Source: CAZYIW01 sp964647705 (GTDB lineage Bacteria; Pseudomonadota; Gammaproteobacteria; PS1; Pseudothioglobaceae). From it: 25,241 nucleotides of DNA. Positions 16,104 through 23,640 of the stretch are shown piece after piece (position 1 is the stretch's first letter; every line of letters starts with the position of its first letter). The notes under the pieces were generated by a model. It was given only the letters and a program-made list of their open reading frames with translations, did no database searches and was not told the origin of the DNA. The stretch lies in assembly GCA_964647705.1 (NCBI GenBank), contig CAZYIW010000018.1:1-25241 (forward strand), given 5' to 3'. Made by a program: the position numbers and the translations under genes.

Positions 16104-16966
16104 ATTTTTTTGCTTCCGTATTCGTAAATACCCAAACCTAAAAGTACCAGGAAAATACCTTTTAATTGCATGAGTGTGAGTGTTTCGTTATTAAAGTATG
16201 CACCGATTATTAAGGCAAATACAGGGGTAACCAATGGCACAATGCCAACCGTTTTCACACTAGAATGGCGTATAAGGTAGTAGTATGACATAAAACCGAT
16301 TACTGAGCCAAATATTGCCAAATAGATAATCGATAACAGTGCTTTTTCTGTAATTACCTCTGGCAGTTGCCCGTCGGTAAATGCGAAACTGATTAAAAAT
16401 AATGGTACAGAGACTAGCAGGGCACCTGTGGTGGTTTCCAGAGCGGAAATATGGGCATTGGTTTGTTTGAGTTTAACCGATATAAAAGCTTGAAATATCA
16501 TACCCAGTGTTAGCGCAATAAGGCCAAACAGCATATGCGATTCATATTTGAGAGTGTGATTAAATATTACCAAAAGGCCAAATATACCCAGTATCAAGCC
16601 AAAGATTTTATGCAATTTGTAAAAAGCTTCTTTGAGTAACAACATGGCAAAAATACCGGTAATAATTGGTGTGAGTCCAAATACAACAGAGATAATGCCC
16701 GAGGGTATAAATTGACTAGAGTAATAAACCAAGCTCATGGTGGTAAATACACCCAATCCCGCGTAAACATAGTTACTGATTGCAAGTTTTGTTGTTGTGA
16801 GTTTTTGGCCTTTAATAAGAAGCAATAAAAAGCAAAAGATTAGACCAAGCAACATTCTTGATGCCACACCAAAATTAAAACTTGATCCCAATGTTGAAAA
16901 TTGGATAGCAAGCGGTGTGGTGGACCAAATACTCACCACCAAGAGAAAAGCAAAATAGTTATTCAT
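16088..16966 (-). CDS. EamA/DMT family membrane transporter
   Basis: Ten hydrophobic segments in two EamA repeats (about 1-135 and 140-285), the drug/metabolite transporter layout; such proteins export amino acids, metabolites or nucleotide derivatives across the inner membrane. Typical features include the first-helix WSTTPLAIQF, the AGLGVFTTMSLVYYSS segment and the FGLTPIITGIFAMLLLKE motif ending repeat 1, with the parallel VPLVTPVFALIIGAYFNNE in repeat 2. The substrate cannot be read from the sequence. AAGGAA gives a fair ribosome site. The pnp terminator lies only about 15 bases upstream, and slyX overlaps its end. Confidence 0.88.
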   Translation of the reverse strand: MNNYFAFLLVVSIWSTTPLAIQFSTLGSSFNFGVASRMLLGLIFCFLLLLIKGQKLTTTKLAISNYVYAGLGVFTTMSLVYYSSQFIPSGIISVVFGLTPIITGIFAMLLLKEAFYKLHKIFGLILGIFGLLVIFNHTLKYESHMLFGLIALTLGMIFQAFISVKLKQTNAHISALETTTGALLVSVPLFLISFAFTDGQLPEVITEKALLSIIYLAIFGSVIGFMSYYYLIRHSSVKTVGIVPLVTPVFALIIGAYFNNETLTLMQLKGIFLVLLGLGIYEYGSKKIWIRS

Positions 16967-16980
16967 ATTTCCTTAAACAT

Positions 16981-17006
16981 AAAAAAAGCCACCCGAAGGT
17001 GACTTT
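16981..17006 (-). terminator. Intrinsic terminator after pnp
   Basis: On the minus strand: stem AAAGTCACC/GGTGGCTTT (17006-16998 with 16993-16985, one G-T pair), an extra-stable TTCG tetraloop and a run of seven T (16987-16981). It lies 28 bases after the pnp stop and only about 15 bases before the DMT transporter start. Confidence 0.9.
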
Positions 17007-17033
17007 ATATTTTAGCTGATGCTTTGTTTATTC

Positions 17034-19121
17034 TTATAAAAGAACTTTTCTAGAAAGCTTGATGCGACCACGATCAACACCCAAAACCTTCACTTCAATT
17101 TCATCACCTTCTTTAAGATAGTCTTCGACTTTTTCTACACGCTCATTGGCAATTTCTGAAATGTGTAGTAGTCCATCTTGATTTGGCAGGATATTAACAA
17201 ATGCACCAAATTCAACAATCTTGGCAACTTTACCGTTGTATACCTTGTCAACTTCAGGCACCGCTGTAACATCTTTAACCATTTGTACGGCCTTATCAAA
17301 AGCATCTTGACTATTAGCGAAAATACTCACATTTCCATCATCGTCCACATCAACGCTGGCACCGGATTGTGAAATAATGCCTTTAATGGTTTCACCACCT
17401 TTACCAATTAAATCGCGAATCTTGTCTTGTTTGATTTGTAGAATGGTGGTTTTTGGCGCATTTTTACTAGATTCATTTGGTTCATGAATAACCTTATTCA
17501 TCTCACCCAAAATATGCAATCTTGCGTCTTTGGCTTGACTAAGTGCAATGTCCATAATTTCACGAGTAATGCCTTGAATTTTAATATCCATTTGCAACGC
17601 ATTGACACCACGAGAAGTTCCCGCGACTTTAAAGTCCATATCACCTAAGTGATCTTCATCGCCTAAGATATCAGTGAGTACCGTGAAGCGTTCACCTTCT
17701 TTAACCAAGCCCATAGCAATACCAGCTACCGGTGCTTTCATTGGCACACCTGCATCCATTAGTGATAAAGATGAACCACAAACACTGGCCATAGATGATG
17801 AGCCATTGGATTCAGTAATCTCTGATACAACACGAACTGTATATGGAAATTCATCAATAGTAGGCAGACAAGAAGATATACCACGACGAGCTAAACGTCC
17901 ATGACCAATTTCACGACGACCTGTGCCACCCATACGACCAGTTTCACCAACAGAATATGGAGGGAAGTTGTAGTGGAGTAGGAAATAGTCATTTTCTCTT
18001 TCAGTGGCCTCAAGCTTTTCTATCAGTTGTGCTTCACGTTTTGAGCCTAGTGTGGTCACAACCAATGCCTGGGTTTCGCCACGAGTAAATAGAGCCGAAC
18101 CATGCGTGTTGTCTAATACGCCTGTTTCGATTTTTAAATCACGTACTGTAGTTGTATCACGACCATCGATACGAGGCTCTCCTGATAAAATGCGCTCACG
18201 TACTGTTTCTTTTTCTACTTTCTTGAAGTATTTGGCAACATCATCGGCACAAACACCACCTTCATCTTCGGTGGAAAGTGTTTCAACAGCTTCGGTTTTA
18301 ATTGCTCCAACTTTGGCATAGCGATCCATCTTTTCTTTGATTTGATAGGCATCGTTGATTTGCGCACCAAACTTTTCTTTAAGGTTATTTAGCAGTGTCT
18401 CATCAATCGCAGGCGCTTCCCAATCCCAAGTTTCAGTGCCAACTTCTGCAGCAAACTCTTTGATATTATCAATAGCCACTTGGAACTGTTCATGTGCATA
18501 CATCACCGCTCCTAACATCACCTCTTCGGAAAGTTCGTTGGCTTCGGATTCGACCATTAGTACCGCTTCATCTGTACCAGCAACTACCATGTCTAGATCT
18601 GATGTTTCGAGTTCACTATAAGTTGGGTTAAGAATGTACTCACCATCTTTATAGCCTACACGCGAACCACCAATTGGACCATTAAACGGAATACCCGAGA
18701 TTGAAACAGCGGCAGATACACCTAACATTGCAATCATGTCTGGGTCAACATTCGAATTAGAAGAAATTACAGTGATAATAACCTGTACTTCATTCATAAA
18801 GCCGGCAGGGAAAAGAGGACGAATAGGACGGTCGATTAGACGAGAAGTGAGTGTTTCTTTTTCACTTGGGCGACCTTCACGTTTTAAGAAGCCCCCAGGA
18901 ATCTTACCTGCTGCATAAGTTTTTTCAACATAGTCTACTGAGAGTGGGAAAAAGTCTTGTCCCGGACGCATCTCTTTAGACCCAACCACAGTCACTAGCA
19001 CTTGCGTGTCATCCATACTTGCCAATACTGCACCGTTGGCTTGTCTGGCAACGCGACCTGTTTCAAGAGTGATTGTGTGCTTTCCCAAAGTAAAGCTCTT
19101 CTTTACGATATTCATTTCCAT
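17034..19121 (-). CDS. pnp: Polyribonucleotide nucleotidyltransferase (PNPase)
   Basis: Trimeric 3'-5' phosphorolytic exoribonuclease of mRNA decay. With start ATG 19121 it has 695 residues. Domains in order: RNase PH 1 (about 10-145), the helical domain (to about 240), RNase PH 2 (about 310-525) with GGTGRREIGHGRLARRG and TESNGSSSMASVCGSSLS and the metal aspartates of LGDEDHLGDMDFKVAGT, KH domain (IRDLIGKGGETIKGI) and S1 domain (GKVAKIVEFGAFVNI). GGAGG (19131-19127) sits five bases before this ATG; the in-frame TTG at 19133 overlaps that site and is rejected. rpsO, the usual upstream partner, is not in the window; instead a long leader hairpin lies 29 bases upstream. Confidence 0.97.
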   Translation of the reverse strand: MEMNIVKKSFTLGKHTITLETGRVARQANGAVLASMDDTQVLVTVVGSKEMRPGQDFFPLSVDYVEKTYAAGKIPGGFLKREGRPSEKETLTSRLIDRPIRPLFPAGFMNEVQVIITVISSNSNVDPDMIAMLGVSAAVSISGIPFNGPIGGSRVGYKDGEYILNPTYSELETSDLDMVVAGTDEAVLMVESEANELSEEVMLGAVMYAHEQFQVAIDNIKEFAAEVGTETWDWEAPAIDETLLNNLKEKFGAQINDAYQIKEKMDRYAKVGAIKTEAVETLSTEDEGGVCADDVAKYFKKVEKETVRERILSGEPRIDGRDTTTVRDLKIETGVLDNTHGSALFTRGETQALVVTTLGSKREAQLIEKLEATERENDYFLLHYNFPPYSVGETGRMGGTGRREIGHGRLARRGISSCLPTIDEFPYTVRVVSEITESNGSSSMASVCGSSLSLMDAGVPMKAPVAGIAMGLVKEGERFTVLTDILGDEDHLGDMDFKVAGTSRGVNALQMDIKIQGITREIMDIALSQAKDARLHILGEMNKVIHEPNESSKNAPKTTILQIKQDKIRDLIGKGGETIKGIISQSGASVDVDDDGNVSIFANSQDAFDKAVQMVKDVTAVPEVDKVYNGKVAKIVEFGAFVNILPNQDGLLHISEIANERVEKVEDYLKEGDEIEVKVLGVDRGRIKLSRKVLL

Positions 19122-19150
19122 GAAAACCTCCAAAAATTAAAAAACGAGAA

Positions 19151-19242
19151 GTTTTATGGTTATAGTGTTGGGTAAGCTTTATTTGAAACATACCAAGATA
19201 TGTTTTAGATAAAACTTGAACCAAAACGCCAAGCCATAAAAC
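19151..19242 (-). promoter_or_regulatory. Long imperfect hairpin in the pnp mRNA leader
   Basis: The two ends pair perfectly over 9 bases (GTTTTATGG at 19151-19159 with CCATAAAAC at 19234-19242). Inside follow GTT/AAC, GGT/ACC, AAG/CTT and TTTAT/ATAAA helices. The apex is AAACATA/TATGTTT (19186-19192 with 19199-19205) around a 6-base loop. The whole is 92 bases and ends 29 bases before the pnp ATG. In E. coli the pnp leader forms a double-stranded region cut by RNase III, after which PNPase represses its own synthesis; this hairpin is in the right place for the same control. The pairing is seen; the function is inferred. Confidence 0.65.
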
Positions 19243-19248
19243 ATTGCC

Positions 19249-19254
19249 ATTATC
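19249..19254 (-). promoter_or_regulatory. Possible -10 element of pnp
   Basis: GATAAT on the minus strand (19254-19249) would place the transcription start at about 19242, exactly the first base of the leader hairpin. No good -35 is seen (TTCAAT at 18 bases is 3 of 6). Confidence 0.35.
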
Positions 19255-19441
19255 CCTAAAATCAGTTGCTTGATTGAATTAAATTTTGTTTAATGCTTGA
19301 TCTATAGTATAAGAACCCAGTCAAATAATCGCCTATAAAGATTAAGCCAAAATAGGTGTCTAGCTCACTAAAATAAAGCTTTTGATTATTTGATGAATAT
19401 TACTGATTTTTTTATCTCAGTAGTGAATGTATAAATTTAGT

Positions 19442-20479
19442 ATGGATCCCTTATCTCAAGCAGCACTTGGCGCGAGTTTGTCTCAATCATTGGCTGGAAG
19501 AAAATCCTCTCAGCTTAGTGCACTGATCATTGGCGCATTGGCTGGTATGGCACCAGATTTGGATATCTTGATAAGATCTTCAACTGATCCACTGCTATCC
19601 ATTTCATATCATCGACACTTTACCCATTCACTTGTATTTATTCCATTAGGTGCTTTGATATGTTCTTTGGTGATTTATGCATTTATGTCTGTGTCGTGGT
19701 TTAAAAATCGATGGCCAGATGCGCATTTGTCTTTTTTACAAGTTTATTTTTTTGCTTTTTTAGGCTACTTAACCCATGGCTTTTTAGATGCGAACACCTC
19801 TTATGGCACATTGCTATTGTGGCCGTTTTCTGATGCACGAATAGCTTGGAACACAATCTCGATTATTGACCCTTTGTTCACATTGCCATTGGTGGGGCTT
19901 TTGATTTTCTCTGTTGTTAGAAAAAAAAGAATTTTTGCCAGAGTTGGGTTGGTTTATGTAAGCATCTCATTGTTTATGGGTTTGGCACAAAATCAGCGTG
20001 CTGAGCAGGCTTTGTTAGAGCTGGCACAACAACGTGGTCATAAGGCCGAGCGCATTCATGTGAAACCCAGTTTTGGTTCTCGACACCTATGGAAAATACT
20101 TTATGAACATGATGGGCGTTATTATGTGGATGCAGTCAAATTATTAACCGATAAACAGTATTTTGAAGGCGAATCGATTGAAAAATTGGATCTCAAACGA
20201 GACCTTGCGTCTTTGAGATTAGATTCACAATATGCAAAAGACATTGAACGGTTTCGTTGGTTTTCTGATGATTTTTTAGCAATCCATCCCAATAATTCAG
20301 AACAAGTGATAGATGTGCGTTATTCAGTTCTGCCGAATAACATTAATCCACTTTGGGGTATTCAACTTAACAAAGAAAAACTCAACAATGGCGATATGAC
20401 ATCATATGTTGATTTTGTGGTTAGTAGGGAGACTAGCGAAAAAACCAGACAAATGTATTTTGATATGTTGTTTGAGTAA
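19442..20479 (+). CDS. YdjM-type (DUF457) membrane-bound hydrolase-like protein
   Basis: Multi-pass inner-membrane protein of the YdjM/metal-dependent hydrolase family. Start ATG 19442 gives MDPLSQAALG, the typical family N-terminus, and 345 residues; an ATG at 19427 would add MYKFS and is less likely. Conserved putative metal ligands are present: PDLD (38-41), YHRHFTHS (H57, H59, H62) and THGFLDANTSYG (H112, D116), followed by LLLWPFSD. About five hydrophobic segments lie in the first 200 residues; the last 150 form a soluble domain. The biochemical role is unknown; E. coli ydjM is LexA-controlled. No canonical LexA box (CTGT-N8-ACAG) is present here. Its 3' end abuts the assembly gap but the stop codon is intact. 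Confidence 0.8.
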   Translation: MDPLSQAALGASLSQSLAGRKSSQLSALIIGALAGMAPDLDILIRSSTDPLLSISYHRHFTHSLVFIPLGALICSLVIYAFMSVSWFKNRWPDAHLSFLQVYFFAFLGYLTHGFLDANTSYGTLLLWPFSDARIAWNTISIIDPLFTLPLVGLLIFSVVRKKRIFARVGLVYVSISLFMGLAQNQRAEQALLELAQQRGHKAERIHVKPSFGSRHLWKILYEHDGRYYVDAVKLLTDKQYFEGESIEKLDLKRDLASLRLDSQYAKDIERFRWFSDDFLAIHPNNSEQVIDVRYSVLPNNINPLWGIQLNKEKLNNGDMTSYVDFVVSRETSEKTRQMYFDMLFE

Positions 20480-20519
20480 AAAAGCGCCATTTTTATGCTT
20501 TTTGCAAGTTGTGAAAAAT
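20465..20519 (+). repeat. 55-base duplicate, left of gap
   Basis: Identical over 55 bases to 20620-20674. It contains the end of the ydjM-like gene (last codons and stop) and the bases just after it. It runs directly into the N-run, as expected for the end of one contig overlapping the start of the next. Confidence 0.95.
20479..20503 (+). terminator. Weak terminator-like hairpin after ydjM-like gene
   Basis: AAAAAGC/GCTTTTT (20479-20485 with 20497-20503) around an 11-base loop, directly after the stop codon. The stem has only two GC pairs, so strength is doubtful. Confidence 0.35.
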
Positions 20520-20619
20520 NNNNNNNNNNNNNNNNNNNNNNNNNNNNNNNNNNNNNNNNNNNNNNNNNNNNNNNNNNNNNNNNNNNNNNNNNNNNNNNNN
20601 NNNNNNNNNNNNNNNNNNN
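20520..20619. other. Scaffold gap, 100 N
   Basis: Exactly 100 undetermined bases, the conventional placeholder for a gap of unknown size. Since the flanks repeat the same 55 bases, the real distance may be zero, with one copy to be removed. Confidence 0.99.
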
Positions 20620-20674
20620 ATGTTGTTTGAGTAAAAAAGCGCCATTTTTATGCTTTTTGCAAGTTGTGAAAAAT
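20620..20674 (+). repeat. 55-base duplicate, right of gap
   Basis: Exact second copy of 20465-20519. It begins in the middle of the last codons of the ydjM-like gene, with no gene body before it, which argues for an assembly overlap rather than a biological duplication. Confidence 0.95.
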
Positions 20675-20753
20675 AGACCATATTACTAACGCTAAAAACA
20701 AAAAAATCAGCGTTATCATGTAAAATCAAAACAATTTATTGAATCCAAACGTT

Positions 20754-21923
20754 ATGTTAATTAGCAAAATAAAAGAATTTTTACAGCTTGAAGCGGCCAG
20801 TGGAATTATGCTGTTTGCAGCTGGCGTGTTGGCCATGATTGTGGCTAATTCATCTTTTGATTTTATCTACCACGCATTTCTTGATGTGCCTGTGGCAATT
20901 CAATTCGGTGAATTTATCATTGCCAAGCCATTATTGTTGTGGATTAATGATGGACTCATGGCGATTTTCTTCTTTTTGATCGGTCTTGAGCTAAAAAGGG
21001 AGTTCTTGGCTGGTGAATTGTCAGAGCCTTCTCGTGTTGCCTTGCCTGTAATTGCTGCTGTGGGTGGCATGATTGTGCCTGCTGGAATTTATCTATTTAT
21101 CAATTGGGGAGATCCGGTTGCACTTAAAGGTTGGGCAATACCCTCTGCAACGGATATTGCCTTTGCACTGGGTGTTTTGGCCTTATTAGGCTCAAGAGTA
21201 CCAGCAAGTCTCAAAGTATTTTTAGCCACATTGGCAATTATTGATGACATGGGCGCTATCGTTATCATTGCAATTTTTTATACTGCAGAGTTATCGGTTT
21301 TATCTTTACTGATTGCATTGGTTTCTATAGCAGTTCTATATACTTTTAATCGTAGAGGGGTGATCAGCTTAGCGCCTTATATCTTGGTGGGTATTATTTT
21401 TTGGGCAGCGGTATTAAAATCGGGCGTTCATGCTACCCTAGCAGGGGTGATTACCGCTTTCTTTATTCCTTTTAAAGTTCCAGAAGGGGAGACAATAACC
21501 CAATTAGAGCAACTTGAACACGATCTTCATCCGTCTGTGGCTTATGTGATTTTGCCGCTTTTTGCCTTTGCCAATGCGGGTGTATCATTTGAAGGAATTG
21601 GTCTTGATTCTTTGATTCACCCAGTGCCTTTAGGTGTTGCCGCAGGATTGTTTTTTGGTAAACAAATTGGTGTAATGCTCTTTAGTTGGGTAACGATCAG
21701 ATTGGGCTTTGCCAAACTGCCAACCGGCGGTTCATGGGTGCATTTGTATGGTATTTCTTTGCTCTGTGGTATTGGTTTTACCATGAGTTTGTTTATTGGT
21801 ACCTTGGCATTCAACCAAATTGGCGTTGATAATATTGTAGATGAGAGACTCGGCATTCTACTAGGCTCGTTTTTATCAGGCTTGTTGGGTTATTTGTTCT
21901 TAAAGTTTGCCACTAAAAATTGA
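20754..21923 (+). CDS. nhaA: Na+/H+ antiporter NhaA
   Basis: Electrogenic inner-membrane antiporter exchanging 2 H+ for 1 Na+ (or Li+), for salt and pH homeostasis. From ATG 20754 it has 389 residues against 388 in E. coli, with about twelve membrane segments. The ion-binding pair of aspartates is D164-D165 in LAIIDDMGAI, the assembly-motif aspartate is D134 in SATDIAFALG, and the helix X lysine is in FFGKQIGVM. A TTG at 20739 would add five residues; neither start has a clear ribosome site, so ATG is chosen on length. Upstream is a 7-bp inverted repeat TAACGCT/AGCGTTA (20687-20693, 20709-20715) of unknown meaning. No nhaR regulator is adjacent. Confidence 0.96.
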   Translation: MLISKIKEFLQLEAASGIMLFAAGVLAMIVANSSFDFIYHAFLDVPVAIQFGEFIIAKPLLLWINDGLMAIFFFLIGLELKREFLAGELSEPSRVALPVIAAVGGMIVPAGIYLFINWGDPVALKGWAIPSATDIAFALGVLALLGSRVPASLKVFLATLAIIDDMGAIVIIAIFYTAELSVLSLLIALVSIAVLYTFNRRGVISLAPYILVGIIFWAAVLKSGVHATLAGVITAFFIPFKVPEGETITQLEQLEHDLHPSVAYVILPLFAFANAGVSFEGIGLDSLIHPVPLGVAAGLFFGKQIGVMLFSWVTIRLGFAKLPTGGSWVHLYGISLLCGIGFTMSLFIGTLAFNQIGVDNIVDERLGILLGSFLSGLLGYLFLKFATKN

Positions 21924-21981
21924 CCATTCGTTAGTAAAAAAAATTACGATTTTTGCTTTATTTTTTTTCAATTAAGATGTG

Positions 21982-21987
21982 TATAAT
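21982..21987 (+). promoter_or_regulatory. -10 element ahead of the CaMKII-AD gene
   Basis: A perfect TATAAT, 35 bases before the ATG at 22023, gives an expected start near 21994. The -35 region is a T-run and not diagnostic. Confidence 0.4.
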
Positions 21988-22022
21988 CTGTTCGATTTTT
22001 TAACAAATTTTGCCTCAATTTT

Positions 22023-22577
22023 ATGATAAATAGAAACTTTCGGATATCTGGCACCATGGGTATCGATCAAGAGATTAGAGGTGATATAACTCTCGGCCAT
22101 TATCAATATAAGAATAACAAACAATTTGCAAAAGTAAGAACCACTCAAAGCCTAGCTATTGACACTGCTAATGACTACGAGGTTTTTGTCTGCCAACCTG
22201 CAACTCAGAAATTGGCTGAAGAGCTATTTGCTCAGTGGAATAATGCTTTGCAAACAGGCGATGCTAAAAAAGTCGCTAGTCTATATGCTAAAGATGCCGT
22301 TCTATTGCCAACAGTATCAAACCTCGCCCGTGTAACGCTTGATGAAATTGAAGATTATTTTCACCATTTTTTAGAGAAAAAACCCTTTGGCGTTGTCAAA
22401 CAACGCAATATTAAACAAGGCTGTAATAAATTAACGGATGCTGGAATCTATGATTTTGAAATTGTTGTTGATGGAGAAAAACAGACCGTTCCTGCGCGCT
22501 ATACGTTTGTTTATGAGTTTCGAGATAATCAATGGAAGATTGTGCATCACCATTCATCGATGATGCCTGAAAAGTAA
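22023..22577 (+). CDS. CaMKII-AD/SgcJ-EcaC-family protein, candidate iota-class carbonic anhydrase
   Basis: The C-terminal two thirds (about 62-182) is a cystatin-like CaMKII association domain of the group usually labelled SgcJ/EcaC family: LFAQWNNALQTGD, YAKDAVLLPTVSN (88-100), PARYTFVYEF (157-166) and the terminal HHHSSMMPE with HHHSS at 175-179. This combination, including HHHSS, characterises iota-class carbonic anhydrases described from diatoms and bacteria, so reversible CO2 hydration is the best hypothesis. Bacterial relatives often have a signal peptide; here the first about 55 residues are polar and unrecognised, so the protein would be cytoplasmic. M12 (22056) is an alternative start. 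No ribosome site is obvious for either. It is convergent with intI, 47 bases apart. Confidence 0.75.
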   Translation: MINRNFRISGTMGIDQEIRGDITLGHYQYKNNKQFAKVRTTQSLAIDTANDYEVFVCQPATQKLAEELFAQWNNALQTGDAKKVASLYAKDAVLLPTVSNLARVTLDEIEDYFHHFLEKKPFGVVKQRNIKQGCNKLTDAGIYDFEIVVDGEKQTVPARYTFVYEFRDNQWKIVHHHSSMMPEK

Positions 22578-22624
22578 TCATTTCTATTATTGAGACACTA
22601 ACAATTGTCCGCACTATAACTTAA

Positions 22625-23593
22625 TTAAAAATCCAACGGGCTTTTAATATTGTCCTTGTTTAATTCTTTGACTACATGAGTATAGATCATTGTAGTTGCA
22701 AGATCTTTATGTCCAAGTAGCTCTTGAATAGAGCGAATATCCACCCCATTTTGCAAAAGGTGAGTGGCATAAGAATGACGAAAAGTATGTGATGATATTT
22801 TCTTGTTAATGCGTGACCTGTCAGTTGCTTGTTTAATATTCCTGCCAAAGGTTTTGTTCAATACGTGAAAGCGCATCACCAAATCACTTCTAGGGTCTTT
22901 TGAGATCTTATTCATTGGGAATAAATATTGCCATTTGAATTCTTTATTAGCATTCGGATATTTTCTTTCTAATCCGTAAGGGAGTTTTATCGAACCATGT
23001 CCATCATTTAAATCTTGTTTATGAATCCTGTGCACATCATCAATATGCAGTTTTAATTCTGCTTTGATTTTGTTAGGCAAGGGCAAAACTCTATCTTTTT
23101 GTGATTTTGAATCAAAAATATAAACCTTATCAAATCCAAAATCAATATCTTTAATACGCAGGTTTAACAATTCTTTCATGCGTAATCCACAGCCATACAT
23201 GAGTGAAAGCATAAGCTTGTAGTTGCCTTTCATGTTATGAATAACAATGGCCACTTCTTCTTGCGTAAGTACTACAGGAATATGGATTTTTTTCTTAGCG
23301 CGAAGCGCTTGGATATTTTCATTTTTAATGGATATTTCTAATACTTGTTCGTATAAAAATAGTAGCGCATTAAAGGCTTGATTTTGCGTAGAGGGAGATA
23401 CTTTTCTCTCAACTGCAAGATAAGTTAAAAATTGTTCAATTTCAACCTTGCCCATATCTTTTGGGTGTTTTTTATTATGAAAAAATATATAGCGCTTAAT
23501 CCAGCCAATATAGCTTTTTTCAGTTTGATAACTGTAATGCTTAAGGCGAATCTTGTCGCTAACTACCTCTAGTAATTTTTTGTCTTTAGTCAT
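22625..23593 (-). CDS. intI: Integron-type tyrosine recombinase (IntI)
   Basis: Site-specific recombinase that inserts and excises gene cassettes at attI and attC. The tyrosine-recombinase residues are all present: R138 (GCGLRMKEL), H269 and R272 (HTFRHSYATH), H295 (LLGHKD) and Y304 (TMIYTHV). The N-terminal SAM-like domain (about 7-90) ends in STQNQAFNALLFLY. Diagnostic for IntI is the extra patch between the catalytic boxes: LPYGLERKYPNA (204-215) then WQYLFP and ISKDPRSDLVMRFH (230-243); canonical IntI has DPRSG and RRHH, so it is slightly divergent. The C-terminal SPLD matches chromosomal IntI. At 322 residues it is full length and probably active. It is transcribed away from sigZ-arsM, the normal integron geometry. 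Confidence 0.88.
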   Translation of the reverse strand: MTKDKKLLEVVSDKIRLKHYSYQTEKSYIGWIKRYIFFHNKKHPKDMGKVEIEQFLTYLAVERKVSPSTQNQAFNALLFLYEQVLEISIKNENIQALRAKKKIHIPVVLTQEEVAIVIHNMKGNYKLMLSLMYGCGLRMKELLNLRIKDIDFGFDKVYIFDSKSQKDRVLPLPNKIKAELKLHIDDVHRIHKQDLNDGHGSIKLPYGLERKYPNANKEFKWQYLFPMNKISKDPRSDLVMRFHVLNKTFGRNIKQATDRSRINKKISSHTFRHSYATHLLQNGVDIRSIQELLGHKDLATTMIYTHVVKELNKDNIKSPLDF

Positions 23594-23632
23594 CAGTATG
23601 TCTTATTAACTATATAATATACTTAATACTAC

Positions 23633-23640
23633 ATTATAAT
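23633..23640. promoter_or_regulatory. Symmetric TATAAT between intI and sigZ
   Basis: ATTATAAT reads as a perfect TATAAT on both strands. On the minus strand it would start intI transcription at about 23626, 33 bases before the ATG. No LexA box (CTGT-N8-ACAG), common in integrase promoters, overlaps it. Confidence 0.35.

Larger units (their letters stand above)
19122..19441. other. Divergent intergenic region pnp / ydjM-like gene
   Basis: A 320-base AT-rich stretch without a gene. It holds, from the left, the pnp ribosome site, the 92-base pnp leader hairpin (19151-19242), a possible pnp -10 element (19249-19254), about 140 bases with nothing I recognise, and an inverted repeat (19399-19424) just ahead of the ydjM-like start. 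No tRNA, small RNA signature or additional reading frame with support is seen. Confidence 0.7.

Noticed and set aside
22035..22085. Faint resemblance of RISGTMG and GDITLG near the start of the iota-CA-like protein to carboxysome CsoS2 repeats
   Set aside because: A single short, low-complexity match without repeats, and no carboxysome gene is in the window.
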